Below are positions 22,319 to 33,237 of a DNA stretch of 64,000 nt, piece by piece. How positions within the stretch are numbered: position 1 is the first letter of the stretch; every line of letters begins with the position of its first letter. Under the pieces are notes generated by a model. That model ran no database searches and had not been told where the DNA came from. It saw only the letters and a program-made list of their open reading frames with translations. The stretch spans positions 71,717,447-71,781,446 of the forward strand of contig QVOM02000042.1 in assembly GCA_003586115.2 (NCBI GenBank), read 5' to 3'. A program made the translations under genes and the position numbers. Origin of the DNA: Salvator merianae (taxonomy: Eukaryota > Chordata > Lepidosauria > Squamata > Teiidae).

Positions 22319-22713
22319 ATAGATTTATTCATGCTTTTGACCAAAGGTACATATTAACATTAGAGAATCAAGCTGAGTGCTCAATCTCCATAGCAATGTC
22401 ATGCGTACTTCAAGTGATCTTCTAGTAAAGGTGTCAGAAGATTCTGAAGAAGCTGAGTGGAATCAGCTCACATGTTAAATCTGGCCACATCAGATTTGTT
22501 GGAGAACTTAGTGGCAGAATCATCTATCCTCTAAAGATGCAAGTTGCACTTCCCCCGAAATATTCTGTATTACTATTCTCCAGAGCAGAAATAGGTCTGA
22601 ATCTTTTACATATAGTTTGCAATTTGTTTCTAAGCTTTCTGTCTGTCCCCTTCAGAGTAATCACATATAGTTGTGACCATTTTGCCTTGCATGTAACAAG
22701 GGAGGGTCACAAA
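22319..22713. other. Unassigned sequence
   Basis: No gene or repeat recognised. Confidence 0.4.
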
Positions 22714-22851
22714 GGCTGCATCCAAACATCGCTTACTTATTCCGCTTTATTTGGATATTCTATAACAAAGCATGGATGTTCCAGAATATCCATGGTTCAT
22801 TCTGGAATATTCAAATATATTGGAAAAAGTAAGTGACATCTAAATGCAGCC
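22714..22851. mobile_element. Palindromic MITE, 138 bp
   Basis: The ends are GGCTGCATCCAAACATC and, reversed, GGCTGCATTTAGATGTCAC. AAA flanks both sides (22711-22713 and 22852-22854), fitting a 3-bp duplication. Inner sequence is also palindromic (TTCTGGAATAT against ATATTCTATAA-type words, and ATGGATGTTCC near the centre). Superfamily inferred as PIF/Harbinger from the 3-bp repeat and GGC terminus. Confidence 0.7.
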
Positions 22852-24129
22852 AAAGTTTCTCATGTGAATGCACATAATGCACAGTTAACAAAACTATGAA
22901 TAATGAATGACTGCTGTACATCCTGTCTGTGTATCTATATGTCCAAGTACACTTCCACTGTAAATGAACATATCATTACGTTGGGCTAAAATGGAATTAG
23001 TGGGGAATATCAAAGAGATTGAGTTCATCATCTGGTAGATTTGTCAGCTGGCAACAGAGCTCCACCTAATAAGTGTGATCAGTAAAGTAAAGCAACAGAT
23101 ACTCAAAGCTGCCTGTGCCTTAGCTCACAAAGTTGCAACTGGCTGCTAGCTCAGAGGATAAAAACCTCCTGACTACCAGTCTCAGTGCTTCAGGATCAAG
23201 TTGCCTTAAGATAGTGAGGACCTTTCTGTGGTTCATCTTCTTGGTTCCTATCTTGTCCTCGGTCTGATTCCAGCCTCCACTTGTGAGTTGTCAATCCTTA
23301 AAACCAAGGCTGGAGCCACACTACGGTAGTTCCTGCCACTTCATTCATCAGGGCACTTGTAATCAACTGCTTTGGCCCTTACAGTGGGAAGCATGCTGAT
23401 CGCATGTTTCTCCCCTTCCCATTCTTGGATGTAGAAATGCTAAAGCTGTGGGACTTTGATTCCCAGCTTTGATGTTTCTGGCTGGCATGCTTTGGGAACC
23501 ACAGGGAAATTGTCCCAGGAGTCAGCTGTTTTGTGTCCCTCCCTAAGCAAAGCTGTGTAATCTGGCCCAAAGAAAGTATTTCTGTTAAGTTTGCACATCA
23601 TGGCAATGTGGCAGCAGAATGGGAGAAAGTGCTAGAAGAGTCTTTTCCCACTCTACCATTAAAAGTGCTGCTACAAGTGCTTACACAGAGATACTTGCTT
23701 ATTGGGTGTAGGACCCCAAAGTCTCTGCACCTTTGAGCACTCACAGAGCACCATTATGGTGCCATGAAGATCCTGCTGAAGATTGTACCTGTTTCCACTG
23801 ATGATTATTGCCTCCTAGCCTTACCTAGGACCTCACTGCCTTCTGCTTTGGATTAACAGTTTGGGATCCAGTATTATTGATAAGATCCTCATGGCACTGT
23901 TATGGTGCCATGAATGCAGAATGAGCATGCAGAGTCCACACTACCCTGCACACTCATGGAGCAGGGGCATGGCGAGTGTGACATCGGCACAGACTTACAT
24001 TCAGTCAGCTGACATCCCACTGTTAGTGCTAGTGGTATTACAGCAGACGAGTAGGAAAAGCTTATGTGGACATACCCAGTCCACCTTCCATGGTGTGCAT
24101 CAACCAGTGAGCCATTTCCTGTTTTCAGA
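22852..24129. other. Unassigned sequence with a tRNA-like block
   Basis: The only structured parts are the possible tRNA-derived SINE head near 23125-23215 (listed separately) and CATGGCAC...GTGCCATG, a small palindrome near 23889-23911. No coding signal. Confidence 0.4.
23125..23215 (+). repeat. Possible tRNA-derived SINE head
   Basis: CTAGCTCAGAGGATAAAA resembles a polymerase III A-box region, CTCCTGACTACC a tRNA anticodon arm, and CAGGATCAAGTTGCC a degraded B box in the right order and spacing. The B box lacks the GGTTC core. It could be a decayed tRNA-derived SINE head or chance. Confidence 0.3.
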
Positions 24130-24290
24130 TAATCTGCCCTAGCCAGTAACACTGCAGCTGAGGAAAGAAAATTCTCCTGCTATGATGACCTGTGGCCAGG
24201 AGTAGTGGAAGGCATGCAATTAGCATGCTGCTGCTTTGAACAGTGTTACAGACATAGCTCTATTCTTAGTGTGAAGCTTGGCAGTGCTTT
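24130..24290. repeat. Family F repeat copy 1
   Basis: Aligns with 38230-38370: CCCTAGCCAGTAACACTGCA against CCCCAGCCAGGAACATTGCA, then GGCCAGGAGTAGTGGAAGGC against GGCCAGAAACAGTGGCAGG, then CATGCTGCTGCT against CATGCCACTGCTG. Two diverged copies make this an interspersed repeat. The ends and class are unknown. Confidence 0.55.
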
Positions 24291-25445
24291 AATTAAACTG
24301 CGGCTGGAAACCCGTCATGCAGAACCTGCCATAATCTTGGACAGACTGCTGGCTTGTTTTCTGAACTCAACTCTGAACTTACTTTCCCTGTTTGCTATCT
24401 AAAGGGACACCAATCCTGTGCCATGGACACTGCTTTCTTGTACGTCTTGCTAAGACTATGCTCCTGTGTTACTTAGCATTGTTTCTGCCTGGTTCCTGCA
24501 TTGTACAAGCTACTCTCCTCACCATTTCCAGTTTCCAGTTTTGTCTTCTGCTCTACTCCTAAACCCCATCTTACGCATACTGCTAGTGTTCTCCAAATAT
24601 GGTCTCCTGCCCTGTTTCTGCCCAGTTTGTTCTTTTCCCTGGCTCCAGAGGCTCTGACCTTGTCTGTGATCTCTGTCTCTAAAACGAAGAATATTTGTCT
24701 GCTGGAGTGTTAAGCAGCCTCCACAAGAAGCAGGAAAAATCTTTTAAGGTCATGAGGCCCACCTCAGGGATGAGAGGTGCACTGTTCACACATGCTCCCA
24801 CCCTCATAAATAACAAAGCCAGAGGACAAAAGTTCTCCTGCCTCATGTTTTTGACCAGGGCTATTAAGAAATACACAGGAAATGCCCCCTGAATTTGTCC
24901 ATTTTCTGTGAGTTGGTTAATGGCCCCAAGTGGATGGCATCCCTGGTAAATTACCTGTGCCACCATTGTCACTCCACATGACAGAGGAGAAGGTGCCCGA
25001 GGTTGGTTAATGCTTTGCAGAGAAGGTTATCCCACCCTGCAAAGGGTCACTTCTAACTGCATATCCTAACCTTGGAGGTAAGTTTCGAATCTCAGGGGCA
25101 TATAAGCCTGCTGACACCACTTCCCTCAGGCTCCTACCAGTCACCCTACTTTGCCCATGCTAATTCTGCCTTAGTCCCAGATTTTTTAGGATTAATATTT
25201 AATCAAATGTGCAGAGCTAGAAGTGTAACCCAGATTTCATCTCAGCAATAAGACATTTAGAGAGTGTTACTCCTATGGTTAGGTATTTATTTAGACAGAA
25301 AAACCTACTCCCAACTACTAGCTATGAAAGTTAGAGATAAGGAAAGGAGTGTATTCATAGTTTCCCACAAAAAAGAAGTGTAGTAATGTGAGTGACCACA
25401 ACAGGAAGTTACTTGAGAGATAGAAGTCAAAGATAATAGACACAT
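24291..25445. other. Unassigned sequence; decayed element near 24720-25060
   Basis: The part 24780-24960 shares scattered blocks with 10260-10440 (CCCACCCTCATAAATAACAA, GGACAAAAGTT, CCATTTTCTGTG). The remainder is unassigned. The T/C-rich part 24470-24660 gives hydrophobic frames with no recognised identity. Confidence 0.4.
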
Positions 25446-26345
25446 AAGACCTGGTCACACCACAACAGATTAGTCCATTTTAGGGCACAACAGGGATTCA
25501 TCCATTATTGGGTTGATCGCACTCATCTAATTTAGTGCTCACTCAGTTCACCTTTCTTTGTCCACCCTTTTCAGTCTCCCTGGGGCTCAGTATGGTGATA
25601 ACATACTTTTTTCCCTCTCCATACCTCCCATCCTTCTCCTCTGTGCCCTCTGTGATTGGGTGCACTTCTGTCAACCACATTTTAACTTTTCAGGGCACAG
25701 TAGAGCCAATTCCCTCTTCCCCATCCTCCCTGTCCCCACTGCTATGCCTGCCTCTTTCCTCCCTTCTTTGTTATAACTGAGAAAGAGGAGGAGACAGAGA
25801 AAGAGAGAGGCAGAGGAATGTATGTGTGTGTGTGCAGGCTTGTGTGTGTATTTGTGGTTCCCTCTGAAGTTGCAATTCAGACTGAAAAAAGGGTGAAGAG
25901 AGAGAGAGAGAGAGGATGCACCACTGGTTCTTATCTCTCCCCTCTGCTTCCAAGACCCTCTGCAGACTTTGCTTGGAAGGAGTGGGAGGAGACCAGGACC
26001 TGCAGGTCATCCTCTCTCTTTCTGTCTTCACCTCCCCCTTTTCAATCTGAATTGCAACTGCAGAGGGAAACACAAAGACACACATGGGTACACACATTCC
26101 CCCCCTCTCTCTGCCCCCCTCTTTCTTGGTTATAATCAAAAAAGGGGAAAAGAAATAGGTAGTGATGTGGGGCAAAGAGGAAGTGGGAGGTGATGCCACC
26201 ACACTGCTGGAATGTCCATAAGTTCAGGCATTGGCCAGAGAAGAAAAAAAAAACACTCCCTCTGCCCACCCAGCAAAGTACTGGTGCCATCCCCAATAGT
26301 CCTTTTCTTTGATCACACCCTGAAAATATAACCAGACTTAGGAGC
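25446..26345. mobile_element. Large GA/CT-rich foldback element
   Basis: The core is an almost spacer-less inverted repeat: left arm 25770-25955, right arm 25960-26137, both with TTATAACYRAGAAAGAGG, TTCCCTCTGMAGTTGCAATT and a GA-rich run. Because of this the plus-strand frame at 25818 and the minus-strand frame at 26202 encode similar peptides (EVAIQTEK and AVAIQIEK). Possible outer ends are TAAGACCTGGTCACAC and, reversed, TAAGTCTGGTTATAT, which would make a ~900-bp MITE. The outer limits are less certain than the core. Confidence 0.7.
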
Positions 26346-28432
26346 AGATATGGTCTCAGTGCTGGGATAATGCAAATACTGGATAGATAGATGGGGCATC
26401 AGCTCAGAGAAAAACTGGAAGGGCATTTTTGGGTGTGATCCCTTGGAATCTGAGACTGCTTCAGGCCACCTTATACATTGGGTGTGACTGCAGCCATAGA
26501 GTAGAGGCAAAGCAGAAGGGATACATGATCTTAATGCTCCCAATGGTCTTTTGGGATTTTTGCTGAAACAAAATATGATGGCAGTAAAACTGAGTCTCCA
26601 ATGCCTCTTATTATTATTTGATTTCCATCTTCTCCTGGAGCATCTGGAACTGTCTCTTGGTGACTGCTTGGTCAGTCCATCTGATACCATCCCCTTGTGT
26701 CTCAACCTGCACGCTTCAAATACAGTGGTCCTTTACAGAAATGTGATTTGATTGAAACTTTTACCTCATCCATCTTGGAAACCTGAATGCAAATTGGAAT
26801 GTCTTTAAACTACGCTGTGGCTCCTCAGTTCCAAAGCCTGCTATATTTGTATTGTTCCCTTGCATGACTTATTGGCTGAAACCTATTCTGTTTCTGCCGT
26901 ATATGACTGTACAACTATCAAGTAGTAACTATGGGCTAAGAGAACAAGGTTAGACAGGATAGCATTGGGTATTTCTTCAGAAAATGTTTTGTGATTAAGG
27001 AAGAAGAAGGAAATATGCAGATAAACTTCTTATTCAGGAGACATTTCAAAGCTGAATAATGAAGTGGAACAGCTCAAGAAACTGCAGGAACTTTAAGCTA
27101 ATGCAGAAAATGGGGAGAACTAAGGTAACAATTTGGGATGTATACTGATGATTTAAAAAAAAACAAATCTTGAAATATAAACATTTAGGAGCTCCCATAC
27201 AGTTTCATGGTATTAACATCAGAAGGAACAGTTTTGATTGTTGTCACAAAGGAAAAGTCAGAAGCTCAGTCTGCCTAACATTTAGAGATATAAAGCTTTC
27301 ATACCCCCTTCAGTCTTCTTTCCTTTGTGACTTCTGCAGAATTTTCATTTTCAAAGATATTATGTTAGTAGCTTTCAAAGGAATTCAATATTTTCCCCCC
27401 TCATTTAGAGAAGTAATTTTGCAGCAAAGTACCACAGAGCAATGTCCTGGGTATTCATTTTCTGAGCCAATCTCAGAAAGTCAATTTGTGTTGCCCGGCT
27501 GACGTGACGATGGTGGAAATCCAGTAAGTCTGAGAATTCCACGGCCTTATCACCTTCTGTCACAAAAAAAGTAGGGTGGATGCTCAAATTAAGGGTGTAT
27601 AAGTGATCTATATGATGCTGGAACCCAACTGCTATAAGTTAATAGTCTCCTTATCATTATCTGAAGGTATTGATCTTGATCCTAGCAATGGATTGCAGCT
27701 TCATATATCCTCTGATTTCTCCATGAAAGTCATACAGAGGAGTCTGTACTCACCACAATTATTTACTAGATTTACTCCTTGTTTTTAGATATTAGAGGAG
27801 AAATCTTAGACTCTAAGGTGAAAGAAGATGAGATGAGCTGCTTGCTTGCTTGCTTGCTTGCGTACTTCTCTGCAGATAAAAAACTAATCCTGATAAAACC
27901 GAGCCTGAAATCCTTCCAGCCTACATAAAGTCAAGGTCAAGCATTATTAGACAATCAAGGTTAAAGCTACACAATTTTCAAAAGAAAGAGATAGAGAGAC
28001 CTCATATATTCATATGCCCTGACATATTTAAGGAATGCAGGATCTCTGAAAACATCTCCATAGCCCTACTATTTTGTTCTTCTGCATTCAGGAGAAGAAG
28101 AACAACAGAAGGACATATCAGATGGACCCATCCAAAAGTGTCAGGCAAACTTAAGTTCACTTGGTTGGCTAAAGATGTAATCATTTTTAGCAGGCATGCC
28201 TGGCATGGAAGTGTCCAGTACTGGTTTGACCTCAATGCCAGTTTGAAGGATCAGATCAAAGGGAAATTAGTTGGTACTCCTCCAGCTTTGAACAAAACTT
28301 GTGAATCAGCAGTACCAGACACGTCCAACTGTGCCTGCATTTGGTGGGTGCCTCTATATTTTAGAGCAGCGTTTTCATATTGGACATAAAGTTAGGAAGT
28401 TTTCACTTGCACCATTTGCAGAGAACAGATGT
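26346..28432. other. Unassigned sequence
   Basis: No gene or repeat family recognised apart from a (GCTT)n run at 27838-27861. The 110-codon frame at 27170-27502 shows no domain I recognise. Confidence 0.45.
27838..27861. repeat. (GCTT)n microsatellite
   Basis: Six tetranucleotide units, near perfect. Confidence 0.9.
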
Positions 28433-28632
28433 AGTGTGGACTTATGGATTCCTTGCATGAACACACATAGGGAGCTTCCTTATTCTCTGTGTTAGCGCAG
28501 AACATAGCCCTCACTTTCTGGCACAACTCAAGTTATCTGGGTCAGGAAGCAAGCTCTGTATTTCATGCTAACACAGGAATATGAAAGCTCCCTATGTGTG
28601 CCCCTGTCAATGGTCTATAAGTCCACAAGTGA
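28433..28632. repeat. Foldback element, ~200 bp
   Basis: GTGTGGACTTATGGATTCC and ACACACATAGGGAGCTTCC on the left (28433-28480) have inverted partners at 28575-28632 (GAAAGCTCCCTATGTGTGC, then ATAAGTCCACAAG). TGTGTTAGC at 28488 pairs with GCTAACACA at 28568. A MITE or two facing repeat copies; the outer ends are unknown. Confidence 0.7.
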
Positions 28633-28937
28633 TTTGGGTCAGGAAGCACAAGGTAGTGGACACTGCACTAGCAGCCGTCCATATGACACCTTCTGGGCTC
28701 AGCTTAACTCAGGAAGCCAGGAATGAAAGTTTCCCAGCCTCTGGTGGTGAAGGCTGGGGTTTTGTTGTGGTGTGTCAAAACAGTCTTTTTCTGGCTGCTG
28801 AGGCTGAACCAGCCCCACTTTTTGTCTGTCCTTGGCTAGTCTTTACATTATTTACATCTACAGTATATATACTTCCTTTGTTTATAATCAGTTATTTAAT
28901 CAAATTAAATATCCCATGCTTCCTTAAAAGCCCAAGG
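28633..28937. other. Unassigned sequence
   Basis: No recognised feature. AT-rich just before the CR1. Confidence 0.4.
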
Positions 28938-29332
28938 CAAGCCCAGAGGGCACTCTATGAAGCTGATAGGTACGAGAGTTAGGACCAACAAGGGGAAGTA
29001 TATTGTCACCAAGAGGGTCATCAGCCTATGGAATTTACTACCGGAAGTGGTGGTGACAGCAATCAGTCTAGATAGCTTTAATAAAGGATTGGACAGATTC
29101 ATGGAGGTCAGGTGTAACAATGGCTACTAGAATGGATACCTAAGTACTGCCTTCAGGTTGGAAAGACAGGCAGAATGTGTGTAAAACCATTTGCAGGGAG
29201 TCAAGAGCAAGTGAAGCTTTTCCCTTTGTCTTCTGCTTGAGAACATCCAGAAGCAATTGGTGGGCCACTGTGTGAGACAGGATGCTGGACTAGACGGACC
29301 TGATCCAGCAAGGCTTCTCTTATGTTCTTATA
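28938..29332 (+). mobile_element. CR1 3' fragment
   Basis: Starts in the C-terminal end of CR1 ORF2 (reading frame with GKYIVTKRVISLWNLLPEV, then LDSFNKGLDRFMEV), then gives the 3' untranslated region: GATGCTGGACTAGACGGACC and the tail CTCTTATGTTCTTA. Same subfamily as 19645-20104. The plus-strand orientation is set by the tail. Confidence 0.9.
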
Positions 29333-29761
29333 TAAAGCGTGCTTAATAAAAACATTCATAAAATCAAAATCATAAATGAATGAATGAAACAAATCAGGGC
29401 AGCATCAAAACATAAAACTTTAATAAGATCTGCACAGCCACATCAGGCCACACCAGAAGAACACTGGGAACATTATGACTGCATATCGCCACATCCATCA
29501 GTCTTCTCCTGAGGGTGGACATGAATCTCAGAATTACTCCTTTGGCAGCACAGTGAAAACCACTCCGCAAAAGAGGTGGGCTTACTTCATTCCTGCAGCC
29601 ACCATGTGGAAGACCAGTGGCCACAGGGGTGATCCACCTCTGCTGCTGCTATCTGATGTCATTATGCAATGTGTGCATTCTATAGTCATTTCCTCACTTA
29701 GCATAATGGCCTTAGTTGGAAACTTCTGCAGTCTCAAAACTTGCAGAGATCAGGACATGCA
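29333..29761. other. Unassigned sequence
   Basis: AT-rich after the CR1 tail, then no recognised content. Confidence 0.4.
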
Positions 29762-30443
29762 GGGCTTGTTCGCACTTCCTTGATGCTTGCTAATCAAGCG
29801 CGTCTGGACTTTGCAGAGGCCCAAGTGGCTGGGAGAAGGCTAGGAGATCTACTCCTGATTGCTACTACCTGTGAAGCACTACTTAGTGCTCCACAAGCTT
29901 ACCAGGAGGTGATAGTCACCTCCTAATAAGGTGTATTCACATCTACCTGTTGCTAAAGCGATGTCCAATCTGGTTGTGGAATACTCAATCAGACCCATGC
30001 CCGATCCTCTCCATGGCAGTGGCTGGGAAGTGTCCAGCAGCTGCCAGGGCAATGGGCAGGCCCAAGCAGTGTGCAGGCATGTGCAAGTGTGATCAGCTGA
30101 CTGCACCTGTGTGATTGGACTGTGAGATGCCCAACTGGGTATCTCACGGCCTGATCTAGCATCACGCAACCCGATTGTGCAGGTGCAATAAGCTGATCGT
30201 GCTTGTGCACACTTGCACACTGAGTGGGCCTGTCAGTCACCATGGCAGTGGCCAGATGCTTCCCGGACACTGCCATAGTGAAGATCAGGCACAGCTACTG
30301 GCATTCACACCATGAATGCTAGTAGCTGGCTTCTGGTGTGGTTTCTGGCCACACAGTGTGGACTGTGTCCATGCTGCATGGTAAATTACTATGATAGAAC
30401 AGACTAATTAGTCTGTTATAGCATGGAAAGTGCAAAAACGCCC
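29762..30443 (+). mobile_element. Family C MITE copy 2 (~680 bp)
   Basis: The ends are GGGCTTGTTCGCACTT and, reversed, GGGCGTTTTTGCACTTTCC. Shared landmarks with the other two copies: GATGCTTGCTAATCAAG, GATTGCTACTACC, the stem-loop (here 29898-29930) and TGTATTCACATCTACCTG after it, then GATC-rich words and ATTAGTCTGTTATAGCATGG at the right end. A second hairpin (TGTGAAGCACTA with TAGTGCTCCACA, 29871-29895) precedes the main one. No clear target duplication (GCA left, AAC right). Confidence 0.75.
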
Positions 30444-32299
30444 AACGTTTCCTCCATTTACCTTTGGGAATGCACAAGGGAAAAAAAACATTTCCTTTCA
30501 TTAAAAGAGAACTTTTAAAAACATTCCTTTTAAACCAGAATTTTATTTACTGTCTTTACTCTTTCATCTGACCTGGAGTGGGTGACATAAAAGACGCATT
30601 TGCTGCTGCCCCATGGACTTCAAACAACACCAAAGACCTGGCACATGCCAGTTCTGAGTGTTTCCAGGTGCATCCACAGGCATCATCTGCCACTGTTCCC
30701 AGCTCTGTTCTCTCAAAGGCAAGGATTCAATTGCTGCGCCATCCCTTCCCTGCCATCCCATCGGTTCTGTTGTGCTGGTTGTTACTGCCAAAAGCTTGTG
30801 CTCACAGTGCTAGTTGGGTGCTGATAGGAAGCCTGCAAAACACACCACGACCATAGCAGTAGGCTCCCCATTCACATTTCACAGCAGACAGCCTTCAGCA
30901 TGATGCCTTCAGTGCTGGCACTTACACACAGATAAATGGGCACTGTTAGTCACTTTGTTGCACCAGCTCCAACATAGTACATGTGTGCTGCAGAATTTGG
31001 TCTGGGTTTTGGAACATGCCAAGTTCCATTAAGTAATCATAGCAGGTCTTTTATTCCTGTTTATACTGCTAACCTCTGTTTCTCACGGTCTCTTACTAAA
31101 TGCATTCTGTCATCTTCCATGGTTCTACGTGCCAGGATTATAAAAAGAGAATGAATAAGGCTTCTGCCTTGGCATACTTTCAGATAGCTTCCACTGGAGA
31201 TGTACACCCTGTTACTGTCTCTCTAGGGACATAAATTAAGGGAGTAATAAACAATGAAGCATGATTAAATTCCTAGCCAAAAGCCATGGGTTGTCTTGCA
31301 AGTCCCATGAAAAGAAAGAATATTCCTCATGCACCCTAGCAGAAACATGTATGAAATATTTGACTAGAAAAATCTGTCTGTTTACATTGCAATTTTTTCT
31401 TGCATTAGGGATGTATAGGAGAAAGTGGAAAATAAATTGTTGACATTTCTCATGGGAGAGGGATGCTGTGACTAGGTTGGCTTTCATTTCCAGCCTTCTC
31501 TTTTGTTCTCTTTTGACTTTGGACACACTAAGCAAACAGGTGATTTCATATGAATAGCTATGTTTATCCTGTTTGCAAACCTTTTGCTGGAGCAAATGTT
31601 AAAGACATAGTACAGTACTTTGCTTTCATTTTATCTCACTTCAATCTCATATATGCAGGTACATAAATAAAAATGATACTTTCTGGATGAAACAGTACGC
31701 AGGCCAGACCAGAATTTTCTAAGAGTAGTCAGTTTGTATTCAACTTTTAAGTGTATCCCTTCCCCCCATAAAAATGCAGACATTTATTCCAACTGAGCTT
31801 GTCTATAATTGCTGTTTCTGCAAAGATCTATGGTCTTTTTTCATCAAAAAAGTGAATTTGGTTTGATTTTCATGTCATTTAACATGCTTTTACTTTGATC
31901 TTTTTCATCTTCTGTTACTGATGGATACCAGAGGCGCATTTTTTTACAATCAATGTGTGATTTCCTAACCAAACAAAGGCAGAAACAACATGACAGTGGA
32001 TCCTGGGATGTTTAGGTTTGTACACACATACACACATGCACGCTCACACTCATGCTCACGCTCATGGCCATACAAGCCTCAAAGATAGGAAGAGACTTCC
32101 AGATTAAGTCCTCTTTGGGGCCTCTTTTGCCTGTACGCTGGTGTGGACGAGAGAGGCCCCACCCCCTACAGCTACAAGGGTGGAACCTACTAAGCAAAAC
32201 AAAGATCTCTCTTAGAGAGATCTTTATTTCACCATCACTTGCAGCAGCATGCTGTCCACACACCTGACACTGCCCAGAGTGAAGGGTACACTACACCGG
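30444..32299. other. Unassigned sequence
   Basis: No gene or family recognised. Includes a CA/CT-rich stretch at 32020-32066 and the perfect 12-bp-arm palindrome AAAGATCTCTCT-T-AGAGAGATCTTT at 32203-32227. Confidence 0.45.
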
Positions 32300-32760
32300 G
32301 AAACTTTGGTTCCACAGTTCAGAACTTCTATCCTGGGTCCTTTTGTTGAGCTCAGGAAGTGGCCACAAAAGTCAGCTATTTTCTTGTGCTCACCAAGACA
32401 GTGTAACCCAGATTATATGGACAGGTAGGTCTGGATAGCACAGTCTGGTATACTGCTGTGGAGCATATTCAGAATTCTTTGCAGTGGTTTACCTTTTGAG
32501 TGTCCAAGGGAGTGCTAAGAGTGCAGTGATTGCTCCCAGGGTGCAGGATCATCCACATCCTGTTTCCTAGAAGGATTCTTCAGGCACACAGATACACAGC
32601 CAGCATGCCTCCACAGCATTCCCACAGCAACCTTAAAGTCCTGTGCAGATCCTGCCTAAATATGATCTTAACCGAAGAACAACTGATCCAGGACACAAAG
32701 AAGCAACTGTGGATTTTATTATTGGACACAGGCAGCATGACAGCTATGCCATGCAGAGGG
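32300..32760 (+). mobile_element. Family D repeat copy 1
   Basis: Aligns with the reverse complement of 61130-61560. Shared blocks in order: GAAGTGGCCACAAAAGTCAG, TGTGCTCACCAA, TATACTGCTG, CAGTGGTTTACCTTT, AGTGATTGCTCCCAGGGTGC, and CAACCTTAAAGTCCTGTG. No coding potential. Ends not defined; a non-autonomous DNA transposon is likely but not proven. Confidence 0.65.
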
Positions 32761-33237
32761 CTCATTGATTGAGATGAAAATTGTTGGAAGTGTGGTCGTT
32801 GCTAGATGATCTGTAGATCTAGCTGAAAATAAATAGGGGAATCTGATAGATGATTGCATATAACTTTTTCTGAATTTCAGTGGAAGGAAGCCTGAAATGC
32901 AGATTGGGGAGGCTAGAAAAGAGAGATGTGCTTAGTTTTTCTTTCTTTTTAATGCCCTCTTTTGCTGCTAAAGTTGAAACTTCTCCTGGATGAAGGTAGG
33001 GAGTGGGGCAGCAATCCTTATGCCTGCTGTTTTTACCTTTGAACCTAGATATTGCAAATCTTTGTTAATCTATGTTGATTTATTGAGACGCTATGTTGTT
33101 TGTTAGCTTTATCATCTTGTTCCCCCTTGAACCTCCTAATTATGGGCTAAGCCTCCAGCCTGAAGAAATTTTGCTGAGCTAAAAACTAGAGCACTTCTCA
33201 TAGTAGCACAAAGTGCCTGACACCAGTGTGGTAGAGA
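32761..33237. other. Unassigned sequence
   Basis: Nothing recognised. Confidence 0.4.

Noticed and set aside
25771..26202. 143-codon minus-strand frame with EREREG-type runs
   Set aside because: Produced by the GA/CT-rich palindrome; the opposite strand encodes the same kind of peptide.
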